IMG/VR virus record: IMGVR_UViG_3300042895_001344
Coordinates: 124,001 to 188,000 of that record
DNA: 64,000 bases
Direction: 5' to 3' (one strand)
DNA from: a virus
Part shown: positions 48,698 to 56,283 of the stretch, in pieces
How positions within the stretch are numbered: the first letter of the stretch is position 1
How the letters are laid out: the number at the start of each line of letters is the position of its first letter
Translations under genes and position numbers: made by a program
Notes under the pieces: model-generated
The model's database searches: none
The model's input: only the letters and a program-made list of their open reading frames with translations
What the model was told of the DNA's origin: nothing

Positions 48698-50208
48698 AAA
48701 TAATAGATATTGGTAAATGTATTGATAATGTTGATCCTTTAGGTATTGGTAGAATAAGGGTTAGTCGTTATAACGAATATACGGGACAGAAAGAAGGTGC
48801 GATCGACTATGAACCATGGAGTGATAGAGATTTATTTATTGCCAATCCTTTCTTACCTTCTAATGTCAATTTTATTCCTGAGATTAATCAATCTGTAAAA
48901 ATAATACAATACAATACTGATAAAGATACAGTAAACGTTGAGTACATTGCCGGTCCATTTACAACGATGTATGATTATAACGGACAAACATTCTCACAAC
49001 AAATTGCAAATACCACTTATGGTACTAACGTTAAACATAAAGCTAATATTAGAAATTCGACAGGTGAATATATAAATAAAAAATCTGAAAATACATTTGC
49101 AAAAGAAAAAGATTTTGCAATATATGGTAAGAGTGGTTCTGATGTTCTTTTTACAGAAAATGGATTACAATTGAGAGGTGGTAAATTATTATCCAAAGAG
49201 GCGGCCAGTACTGTGAATAGACAAACTATGTTAGATTATCCTTTAATGGCTAAAAAGTCATCAAGGATTTATTTGAAAAAATTCCCTAAAAAAATGAACT
49301 TAGAGGAGGTTTTAACTACCGAAAATATAAGTGAAAACAAAGATTTAAATTATATTATTGAATATGATGTAAATAGTTTTGTAAATGATGCAACGGGTTA
49401 TACTATTAGTTTGTATGTTTATAAAGTAAACGGGGCGTTAGGTGATCTATTTAAAACAAATTATTTTACCGAAAATACCGAGGTTCAATCTTCTTTAATT
49501 AAGTTAATTAATGATGACAACACGAACACAACACCCACTTATCAAATAACTGTAACATCAATATCCGACATATATAGAGAAATAAGAGATAAAATATTTT
49601 TAGTACACGACAAAGGATTAAATGAATTAAACACTCAATATCCTTCAGATGATATACATCCGTTCTTTTTTAGGCCATACACTAATTTTAAAAGATCTTT
49701 ATCGACTACGGACGAATTAAATAATAAACAAACTATTTTGAATGGAATTAACGTATTAAGAATTGGTCCTGGTGCTGGTTTAATATGGTCAGCAACAAGA
49801 GCAAAGGCGGAAGTTAATCCTGTTAATTCGATTGAGAAGGTTGCTAAAATTGATAATAATACTGCCGAACAAACATTTGGAGCTATGTTAGTGGATAAAC
49901 TTTATCTATTATCAACTGATTTAGGTACAAACGAATCTACCAATCCTGTACCATTTGTCGATTTAAATGGTTATGAATTATCTCAACAAGATTATATAGA
50001 AAAAATTGAACCTTCAACCTTTTCAACGGTAAGAGGTGAAAATCTATTAAAATTACTTAGTAAAATGATAGAAGTTATTTTTACTCATAGACATAATCCA
50101 TTAATGCCAATATCGGGTCAATATGATTACGATCATGGTAATGAACTTAAGGAACTTTTTAAGACTATTGAAAATGACATTTTAAATAAATCGATTAGAA
50201 TCAACTAA
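48694..50208 (+). CDS. Baseplate hub/spike protein with OB domain, gp5-like
   Basis: This 504-residue protein begins with a gp5/VgrG-type OB-fold pattern: IGKCIDNVDPLGIGRIRVSR, then SVKIIQYNTDKDTVNVEYIA. In this family the domain connects hub and spike. The middle is unlike T4 gp5 lysozyme; no catalytic Glu/Asp/Thr triad of T4-type lysozyme is visible, so cell-wall digestion is not assured. The C-terminus (LSKMIEVIFTHRHNPLMPIS) recalls the end of other phage baseplate proteins. It is translationally coupled to the small coiled-coil gene. Note that the tail operon lies 30 kb away on the other strand. Confidence 0.6.
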   Translation: MKIIDIGKCIDNVDPLGIGRIRVSRYNEYTGQKEGAIDYEPWSDRDLFIANPFLPSNVNFIPEINQSVKIIQYNTDKDTVNVEYIAGPFTTMYDYNGQTFSQQIANTTYGTNVKHKANIRNSTGEYINKKSENTFAKEKDFAIYGKSGSDVLFTENGLQLRGGKLLSKEAASTVNRQTMLDYPLMAKKSSRIYLKKFPKKMNLEEVLTTENISENKDLNYIIEYDVNSFVNDATGYTISLYVYKVNGALGDLFKTNYFTENTEVQSSLIKLINDDNTNTTPTYQITVTSISDIYREIRDKIFLVHDKGLNELNTQYPSDDIHPFFFRPYTNFKRSLSTTDELNNKQTILNGINVLRIGPGAGLIWSATRAKAEVNPVNSIEKVAKIDNNTAEQTFGAMLVDKLYLLSTDLGTNESTNPVPFVDLNGYELSQQDYIEKIEPSTFSTVRGENLLKLLSKMIEVIFTHRHNPLMPISGQYDYDHGNELKELFKTIENDILNKSIRIN

Positions 50209-50213
50209 TTTGA

Positions 50214-50221
50214 TATTTATA
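50214..50221 (+). promoter_or_regulatory. TATTTATA box upstream of a structural gene
   Basis: TGATATTTATAATAAA ends 11 nt before the ATG. Confidence 0.5.
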
Positions 50222-50232
50222 ATAAAAAAGAG

Positions 50233-51654
50233 ATGTCATATATACGTTCCTATTTTGAGAAGAATAACACAATTATAAAGGGTTCAACCACAAATACCGC
50301 TAAAAATCCAACCACGGAGATTTATTACGGTAATAGCACTTTTTCTAAATTTATATTTAAGGTTGATTTCACAGATTTAATTGGAAAATTAAGTAATGGA
50401 GAATTGACTCTTACAGATATTGGTGTTAGTGGTAATACTGTATCACATACATTACACCTAACAAATTGTATATTTGGTGATGAGGGGTTTAAAGGTCAGG
50501 GTAGAAGTACTGGTAGACAAAGAGCGACCTCTTTTGATCTAATATTATTTGAAATTACCGAAGAATGGGATGAGGGTGTTGGTTTTGACTATGTGAATGC
50601 TCCCTCAGATACTACAGACGATAGTACAATTTTTGATCAAAACCCATCAAATTGGTACAGTAGAACGACTTTAGACGCTTGGTCAACATCAGGAATTTAT
50701 GCTGAAAACCCAACTGTGATAGGGACAATACATTTTGATAATGGAAATGAAAATATTGATTTTGATTTAACAACTTATATTAATCAAAAATTAAGAAATG
50801 AGGTATTAAATTTCGGTACTAAATTAAGTCAAATTAAGGGATTTGGATTGGCGTTTTCTTTACCTTATCAAGATCTCACACCTGAATATGATAAGTCAGT
50901 TTCGTTCTTTACAAAATATACACAAACATTTTTTGAACCTTACGTCGAGACATTTGTAAATGATAGAATTAACGATAATAGAACAAACTTTGCTGCGGGT
51001 GTTTATAATTACTTATATCTTTATGTTACTAAAGGTTCTAATTTTTATAATTTAGACACTATGCCGATAGTTAATGTTTTAGATTCAAATAACAACGTTA
51101 TTGATGGTTTAGGTAATCAACAAGAGGTTTCTAGAGTTAAAAAAGGTGTTTATAAAGTAAAATTAGGTATTGATGGTGATTTGTGTGACGGTAAAAAATT
51201 CTTTTACGATCAGTGGACAAACCTTTCGATTGACGGGGTTGAAATTGATGATGTGAAACAAAAATTTGTTCCTAAACCATTTACCTCACAATATACAATT
51301 GGGGAAAATCAAACGGAATTACAAAGATATAAAATACAATACTTTGGTATAAAACAAAACGAAAAGATTGTAAGAGGTGAATTGAGAAAAGTAGTTGTAA
51401 CCATTAAATCTATAGATATTCAAAAAGCCAACTTGTTTGATGAGGTTTATTTTAGAATGTTTATTAAGGAAGGTACTACAAATGTAAATGTACATGATTG
51501 GACATTGTTAGATAAAACTAATGAAAATTCGTTTCATTTTGACACTTCAGTTTATATCCCAAGAGAATATTTTATTGAAATTAAAGCTAAAACTCACACT
51601 GAAGAAATATTCTATAATGAACATATTAAATTTGAGATTGTCTCAGAAAAATAA
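50233..51654 (+). CDS. Beta-rich structural protein, unknown subunit
   Basis: This 473-residue beta-rich protein begins MSYIRSYFEKNNTIIKGSTT. The first 130 residues have the look of a beta-sandwich with an ending of LILFEITEEWDEGVGFDYVN, which recalls DNRLRE-type domains of surface proteins. Later domains include strand runs such as FAAGVYNYLYLYVTKGSNFY and IVRGELRKVVVTIKSIDIQ. A TATTTATA box supports late expression. It may be a tail fibre attachment or baseplate protein; no specific match. Confidence 0.5.
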   Translation: MSYIRSYFEKNNTIIKGSTTNTAKNPTTEIYYGNSTFSKFIFKVDFTDLIGKLSNGELTLTDIGVSGNTVSHTLHLTNCIFGDEGFKGQGRSTGRQRATSFDLILFEITEEWDEGVGFDYVNAPSDTTDDSTIFDQNPSNWYSRTTLDAWSTSGIYAENPTVIGTIHFDNGNENIDFDLTTYINQKLRNEVLNFGTKLSQIKGFGLAFSLPYQDLTPEYDKSVSFFTKYTQTFFEPYVETFVNDRINDNRTNFAAGVYNYLYLYVTKGSNFYNLDTMPIVNVLDSNNNVIDGLGNQQEVSRVKKGVYKVKLGIDGDLCDGKKFFYDQWTNLSIDGVEIDDVKQKFVPKPFTSQYTIGENQTELQRYKIQYFGIKQNEKIVRGELRKVVVTIKSIDIQKANLFDEVYFRMFIKEGTTNVNVHDWTLLDKTNENSFHFDTSVYIPREYFIEIKAKTHTEEIFYNEHIKFEIVSEK

Positions 51655-51657
51655 AAC

Positions 51658-51665
51658 TATTTATA
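51658..51665 (+). promoter_or_regulatory. TATTTATA box 4 nt before an I-x-E leader gene
   Basis: ACTATTTATATATT ends 4 nt before the ATG of the 217-residue gene. Confidence 0.5.
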
Positions 51666-51669
51666 TATT

Positions 51670-52323
51670 ATGAAAGTAATTAAACTAAAAGAAAACGATC
51701 TTAGAAAATATATTGCTAAGATTATAAAGGAAAATCAATCAACCGAAAACTATATGTTTTTCAGTAATTTACAACAAATACATAGACAATGTGAGATGTT
51801 GATGAAAATGGATCCACAAGAGTTAGATCAAATTATTAAAAACGGTCACGATTGGGCGGACGATCATGTATCTGAAGCTAAGAACAATATGGATCAAGTT
51901 TTTGATTTCTTTATGAATGAAACTAAAAGTAAAGATAAACAAGATGTTACTGCCGATATGGATCAGTTTAGTATGAACGAAGAAGGACAACTTGACGAAA
52001 AATGTTGGGATGGGTATAAACAAGTTGGTAGTAAGAAAAAAGGTGGAAAAATGGTACCGAATTGTGTACCTGTAAGTGAAGCAAGTAGTCCTGCACAACA
52101 AGCTGCAATTGCAATCAATATGAAGAAAAAGGGTGTTGAACCTAAAAATGAGTCATACGGTGAAATAGACGAAAGTAAGAACTGTCCAACAGACCCTGCG
52201 AAGTGGGCAGCATCAAAGGCTAAAGCTAAATCTAAATTTGACGTCTATCCTTCAGCATATGCAAATGGATTCGCGGCGAAAGATTATAAAGCAAAAGGTG
52301 GTGGTTGGAGAAAATGTAAATAG
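51670..52323 (+). CDS. Probable capsid-targeted protein with KCWDGY motif
   Basis: This 217-residue protein starts with MKVIKLKENDLRKYIAKIIK and then E-N-Q. This kind of N-terminal peptide (charged, helical, ending I-x-E) recurs on other virion-type proteins in this phage group. A central Cys-containing motif, EKCWDGYKQVGSKKKGGKMV then PNCVPVSEA, is familiar from phage proteins near the scaffold or structural genes. The C-terminus has a K/A/Y/G-rich end (YANGFAAKDYKAKGGGWRKC). If cleaved after I-K-E the mature protein would lose its first 21 residues or so. Probably internal to the head. Confidence 0.55.
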   Translation: MKVIKLKENDLRKYIAKIIKENQSTENYMFFSNLQQIHRQCEMLMKMDPQELDQIIKNGHDWADDHVSEAKNNMDQVFDFFMNETKSKDKQDVTADMDQFSMNEEGQLDEKCWDGYKQVGSKKKGGKMVPNCVPVSEASSPAQQAAIAINMKKKGVEPKNESYGEIDESKNCPTDPAKWAASKAKAKSKFDVYPSAYANGFAAKDYKAKGGGWRKCK

Positions 52324-53085
52324 ATGAATTTAGAAGAGAACATACAAAGAATTAAACAAATGATGATTTCTGAGGAGATGGTACAATCTGATGCTTGGAA
52401 GTCTTTAAAGAAGACATTAGATGTTCTTAAAAAGAAGAAAAAAGTTTTACTATTAAGTTGTTCTAATAGACACAATTGGGACGAAAATGATATTGATATA
52501 CCAAAATCTAAAATGATTGCGATGTATCTTAACGAAGAATTAGGTGACAAATCCGTTTTAATAGATGTACCTGAACTTAAGATATTTCCTTGTGAAGGTA
52601 ACGTATCAAGAAAAGACGGAGATTCATGTGGAGTATTAAAATCTAAACTTGAAGACAAGGACAAAAATCCTTCAGGTCATCATAGATGTTGGGCAAGTAT
52701 AAACAACAAATCAGATGAACTTTGGAAAATATCTAAAGAACTATTTGAATCGGACGCGGTTATATTTTTTAGTTCAATAAGGTGGGGACAGACAAATATG
52801 TATTATCAAAATCTAATTGAAAGACTTAATTGGATTGAAAATAGACATACAACACAAAATGAATCAAACATAGTAAAAGATATTGAATCTGGATATATTT
52901 GTACGGGACATAATTGGAATGGAAGTAACGTTGTTGATCTACAAAAACAAGTTCATTCATTTTATGGATTCAAACCAAACGATGATATATATTGGAATTG
53001 GCAGTATACTAAAGATATTAACGACGAAAGTCAAAAATCATATAAAGATTCTCATGATAAATTCATAAAAGACACTAAATTATAA
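52324..53085 (+). CDS. Flavodoxin-like NAD(P)H:FMN reductase family protein with phage leader
   Basis: After an N-terminal segment (MNLEENIQRIKQMMISEEMV), the sequence has the flavodoxin-like core: KKVLLLSCSNRHNWDENDID (about residue 38), then SVLIDVPELKIFPCEGNVSR, and SDAVIFFSSIRWGQTNMYYQ (about 140-160). This matches NADPH-dependent FMN reductases that bind FMN at the strand-1 loop. The leader includes the RIKQMM motif and an I-S-E site, unlike host enzymes. It abuts the preceding stop directly, without any gap, so both genes are co-expressed. Whether it is packaged into virions is an inference. The reaction would be flavin or quinone reduction. Confidence 0.65.
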   Translation: MNLEENIQRIKQMMISEEMVQSDAWKSLKKTLDVLKKKKKVLLLSCSNRHNWDENDIDIPKSKMIAMYLNEELGDKSVLIDVPELKIFPCEGNVSRKDGDSCGVLKSKLEDKDKNPSGHHRCWASINNKSDELWKISKELFESDAVIFFSSIRWGQTNMYYQNLIERLNWIENRHTTQNESNIVKDIESGYICTGHNWNGSNVVDLQKQVHSFYGFKPNDDIYWNWQYTKDINDESQKSYKDSHDKFIKDTKL

Positions 53086-53086
53086 T

Positions 53087-53365
53087 ATGAGAATAATAAT
53101 AACCGAAGACCAAAAAAATAAAATTATGAATAGTAATGATTGGGTGGAAACAAACGGTAAATTAATTAAAACATTTTATTTTAAAGATTATAAGGAAGTT
53201 ATGTCATTTGCTAATGAGGTGATGAAAATTGCCAACAAACAAAATCATCACCCCGATATGACGGTTCATTATGATAATGTAAAGTTATCAATTACAGACC
53301 ACGATAAGGGTAAGGTGTCCGATAAGTGTCATAAATTTGTTAATGAGGTAAATAAAATTATATAA
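53087..53365 (+). CDS. Pterin-4a-carbinolamine dehydratase homolog
   Basis: This 92-residue protein fits PCD/DCoH: FYFKDYKEVMSFANEVMKIA, then the signature KQNHHPDMTVHY (51-62) with H54-H55-P56-D57, then VKLSITDHDKG. The family dehydrates 4a-hydroxytetrahydrobiopterin in aromatic amino acid hydroxylation, or helps recycle pterins. The N-terminus MRIIITEDQKNKIMNSNDWV is longer than usual and resembles the leaders of neighbouring genes. It sits 1 nt after the flavin reductase stop, suggesting both act together in pterin or flavin reactions. Confidence in the fold is good; confidence in substrate is lower. Confidence 0.75.
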   Translation: MRIIITEDQKNKIMNSNDWVETNGKLIKTFYFKDYKEVMSFANEVMKIANKQNHHPDMTVHYDNVKLSITDHDKGKVSDKCHKFVNEVNKII

Positions 53366-53366
53366 C

Positions 53367-54119
53367 ATGAAAATTATTGTTTCAAAGGAAGATAAAGAAT
53401 ATATAAACGAATGTCTTAAATCAGGTGAGGTTTTAAAAGAAGATCTTACAAGGTGGTTTAAAGAGAAGTGGGTAGATGTTAGTAAAAAGGTAGATGGTAA
53501 ACACCCACCTTGTGGTAGAAAAGATGCTGATGGTAAATCGTATCCTAAATGTAGACCTTCTAAAAAAGTGTCTAAAGAAACTCCAAAAGTTGCCTCTTCA
53601 TATGATAAAAAAGAAAAGAAAGCAATGACTTCACAAAAAAGAAGAGCAGAAAAGAAAGACCCTAAAGTGGGTAAGGGTAATAAACCAACAATGACTAAAT
53701 TTGATGAGAATATGGAAAAGAGAACAATAATTCAAATATCTGAAGATCAATTCGAAAGACTATTTGAATACAACGAAGAAACTCCTGTATTGATATATGA
53801 GGATGAGTTTGGATCAATAGAAAATACTAAATTTGAATACGACTTAGGTCTTTTAAATGAGGCTGAGTATCAAGGACGTAAAGTTCAACTTGGTAAAATC
53901 ATGCAAGGGGACGTAAAGAAATCAAAAGTTTATGTTAAGAACGATAAAGGTAAAGTCGTTAAAGTAAACTTTGGTTTTGGTGGTAAATCCGCTAAAGGTA
54001 AACGAATGGTTATTAAGAAAAATAACCCTGCAAGACGTAAATCATTTAGAGCACGTATGAATTGTGATAATCCAGGTCCTCGTTGGAAACCAAGATATTG
54101 GGCTTGTAGAACTTGGTAA
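53367..54119 (+). CDS. DUF5872-like protein with C-terminal Cys/Trp motif
   Basis: This 250-residue protein begins MKIIVSKEDKEYINECLKSG. A DUF5872-like segment follows at about 30-110: KWVDVSKKVDGKHPPCGRKD, YPKCRPSKKVSKETPKVASS and KEKKAMTSQKRRAEKK. A second part contains VYVKNDKGKVVKVNFGFGG and ends in FRARMNCDNPGPRWKPRYW then ACRTW. Both parts carry Cys residues that could bind zinc (CGRK, CRPS, NCDN, ACRT). I know both segments from phage proteins of unknown function. The internal RTIIQISEDQFERLF (about 126-140) repeats the leader theme. It closes the plus-strand block, 1 nt before the convergent gene. Confidence 0.6.
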   Translation: MKIIVSKEDKEYINECLKSGEVLKEDLTRWFKEKWVDVSKKVDGKHPPCGRKDADGKSYPKCRPSKKVSKETPKVASSYDKKEKKAMTSQKRRAEKKDPKVGKGNKPTMTKFDENMEKRTIIQISEDQFERLFEYNEETPVLIYEDEFGSIENTKFEYDLGLLNEAEYQGRKVQLGKIMQGDVKKSKVYVKNDKGKVVKVNFGFGGKSAKGKRMVIKKNNPARRKSFRARMNCDNPGPRWKPRYWACRTW

Positions 54120-54416
54120 TTAAATTAATTTTTGATTAGATATAAAGTATACCCTATCGGACGCATAGAGACCTTTATAGGACGCCTCTTTCTTTTCCAC
54201 TAACTTACCCATCTGTATTAAATGAAGACCGTTTTTAAGGTCTATTCCCACTAATAAACGACCTTGCCACTTTTCGTAGGTTGTTTCACGCACATATTTT
54301 CCCTCATCGTCCATTTTGAGGTGTTCAATCATCACTTCTTTTTTAATTTTACACGTAATCCCCCTCTCATCTATGAGTTTGGTTAAGACGTCTAATCGTA
54401 GATTTTCGTATTCCAT
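54120..54416 (-). CDS. Small hypothetical protein
   Basis: This 98-residue protein (MEYENLRLDVLTKLIDERGI at the start) is beta-rich: IEHLKMDDEGKYVRETTYEK, then WQGRLLVGIDLKNGLHLIQM and a DRVYFISNQKLI end. No family is recognised. It converges on the end of the DUF5872-like gene with the two stop codons adjacent. It starts about 40 nt from the MCP terminator, on the same strand. Confidence 0.55.
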   Translation of the reverse strand: MEYENLRLDVLTKLIDERGITCKIKKEVMIEHLKMDDEGKYVRETTYEKWQGRLLVGIDLKNGLHLIQMGKLVEKKEASYKGLYASDRVYFISNQKLI

Positions 54417-54456
54417 AACACAAATATACTATATTTTTTAGAATATACCAAAAATA

Positions 54457-54484
54457 AAAAACCCCCGATTTCTCGAGGGTTTTT
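54457..54484 (-). terminator. Intrinsic terminator after the major capsid gene
   Basis: On the minus strand a GC-rich stem (AAAAACCC then TCG, pairing with CGA then GGGTTTTT, one mismatch) has a 4-nt loop. A long T-rich run (TTTTTTATTTTT) follows. It begins about 20 nt downstream of the capsid stop. Confidence 0.85.
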
Positions 54485-54503
54485 CGTGATATTCCTATTA
54501 AGA

Positions 54504-56261
54504 TTATCTTAATGTATCTAAACCAAACACTTGGATACCTTGTACATCGATTACACCGAAGTAACGGTTGTTCACCATTTTCTTTGCGTAACGTGTCATG
54601 ATACCTTTGATTGGAGTCATGTTGAATGGATTGTACATTGTAGGAGTTAATTGTAATGGCACATATGGTGCGTATACATAACCTGCATCTAACAATGATT
54701 TTCCTTTATGACCGATCAAGATTTTGTTAGCTGGGAAGTAAGGATCACGATACACTTGGTAACGACCACCTACTGTACCGATTTTCTCGATACCCATGTT
54801 ATATTGATCTTGTTCTGGTTCTGCGTTAGAAACGTGGAAATACTCTAAATCATCGAATACTGCAGAAACTTCTGAAGAAACAACGATCCAGTTAGCACCA
54901 CCTCTTAACGTAGTTTTGTGGATTTGAGCAGAAATTTGGTTGATTTTTGTAACCAAAGTTTGGTTCCAATCTTTTTGAGTGTAACCTTGTAAAGTTGAGT
55001 TTCCAGATCCACCGTATTTCCATCCATTGTAATCCCATTTAGCTTTCCATGCTGCACCTTTACGTAAGTCACGTAAGATTTCACGGTCAACCTCAGCAGC
55101 GATTTGCTCTGATAATAAAGCTGTCAATTCAGCTTCAGCGTCGATGTTGTGGAACGCACTAACATCTTGTGCTAATTCTGGAGACCAGCTAGCTCTTAAT
55201 TTTCTTTCAGTTACAGAAACTGTTACTGATTCTAAATCAAAAGATACTTCACCAATTTGATCTTCAAACTCCAAAGTATCGTACTTGCGATAAGAAGCGT
55301 TGAATTCTGTTCTTGCTAAAGTTGAACCTGTTACTTCGTAATCAGAAAAACCCGAAGTTGGGTCGTATTTTTGTAAATCTACTTGTACATAGATTTTACC
55401 GTCAGTATCACAAATATCGTAGAAATTTTGTGTTGCGTTAGTTGTTTTAGCACCGTATTCTACAATACCTTTACCGTACTTTTGAGTAACGATATTGATT
55501 GGTAATGAAGTACCTGTAGTTGCACCTAAGAAAGCTAATAAGTTAGCATCTGAAGTGAAAACTTGTAATGAAGCTAAGAATTCTTCAGAATCCATTTCAT
55601 TACCGTCTGGTCCTTTCAATTTACCTGCACCTGCAGATTCAAATCCTTCTAATTCTAAAATTACATAAGATTTAGTTGTACCGGTATTAATAGCAGATGT
55701 ACTTGTAGTAACTTCACCGTTAGAGAAAGTTGTGAAACCATTTACAGTTAATGCGCTAACAGAATAAGCACCTTTTGAATAATCAAAAAGACCTTGTTCT
55801 AAGTCGTCATTAGCTTCGTAGAAACGATCGTAAAGATTCTTAGCACCTGTATTATAACCTGCTGTTGCAGCGTCAGAGTTACCTGGCATACCGTAAGGAG
55901 AGTAATGACCGTTAGCGTCAGTTCTCTCTTGGATTTTAGGTACGAAGAAGAACAATTTACCGATTGGTAAGTTCATAGCTTGTACAGACACGATGTCGTT
56001 AGCTAATAATTTAGAGAATACACGACGAATGATAGGGAAAACTACAGTCTCGAAAGAACCAGACGCATCAGCTACTGCTGCTTCGTTGATTAAGTAAGAC
56101 GCTTGGTTTTCATACAATTGCGCGATGTTATCTTTTTGGTGACCACCAAGACCCTCTAAGAATCCTAATTCGTCCCATTTTTTAATGGTATCTTCTTTGA
56201 TAACTCTAAGGTGCTTAAGACCTATGTTACCAACCATACCGCTTTCTAATAATGCTCCCAT
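54504..56261 (-). CDS. Major capsid protein, gp23-like
   Basis: This 585-residue protein has the T4-like capsid order: a cleaved N-terminal part, then FETVVFPIIRRVFSKLLAND (69-88), VQAMNLPIGKLFFFVPKIQE, a long insertion region, LRASWSPELAQDVSAFHNID, and a C-terminal domain with GRYQVYRDPYFPANKILIGH and ALTKGIMTRYAKKM-like ending (IKGIMTRYAKKMVNNRYFGV). T4 gp23 is 521 aa. The N-terminal YLINE60-AAVAD junction gives the prohead-protease consensus (I/L-x-E). T4 cleaves its capsid protein after Glu65, so the position fits well. The scaffold gene is 22 nt upstream, and a strong terminator follows. Confidence 0.93.
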   Translation of the reverse strand: MGALLESGMVGNIGLKHLRVIKEDTIKKWDELGFLEGLGGHQKDNIAQLYENQASYLINEAAVADASGSFETVVFPIIRRVFSKLLANDIVSVQAMNLPIGKLFFFVPKIQERTDANGHYSPYGMPGNSDAATAGYNTGAKNLYDRFYEANDDLEQGLFDYSKGAYSVSALTVNGFTTFSNGEVTTSTSAINTGTTKSYVILELEGFESAGAGKLKGPDGNEMDSEEFLASLQVFTSDANLLAFLGATTGTSLPINIVTQKYGKGIVEYGAKTTNATQNFYDICDTDGKIYVQVDLQKYDPTSGFSDYEVTGSTLARTEFNASYRKYDTLEFEDQIGEVSFDLESVTVSVTERKLRASWSPELAQDVSAFHNIDAEAELTALLSEQIAAEVDREILRDLRKGAAWKAKWDYNGWKYGGSGNSTLQGYTQKDWNQTLVTKINQISAQIHKTTLRGGANWIVVSSEVSAVFDDLEYFHVSNAEPEQDQYNMGIEKIGTVGGRYQVYRDPYFPANKILIGHKGKSLLDAGYVYAPYVPLQLTPTMYNPFNMTPIKGIMTRYAKKMVNNRYFGVIDVQGIQVFGLDTLR

Positions 56262-56283
56262 TTTTAATATTGGTTTTAATTTT

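Noticed and set aside
48694-50208. Lysozyme activity of the gp5-like protein
   Set aside because: The OB pattern is present but I cannot find the T4-lysozyme catalytic residues, so no enzyme call was made.
36286-54119. tRNA genes in the plus-strand block
   Set aside because: No cloverleaf with T-loop consensus GTTCGANTC was found between genes; gaps are too short.
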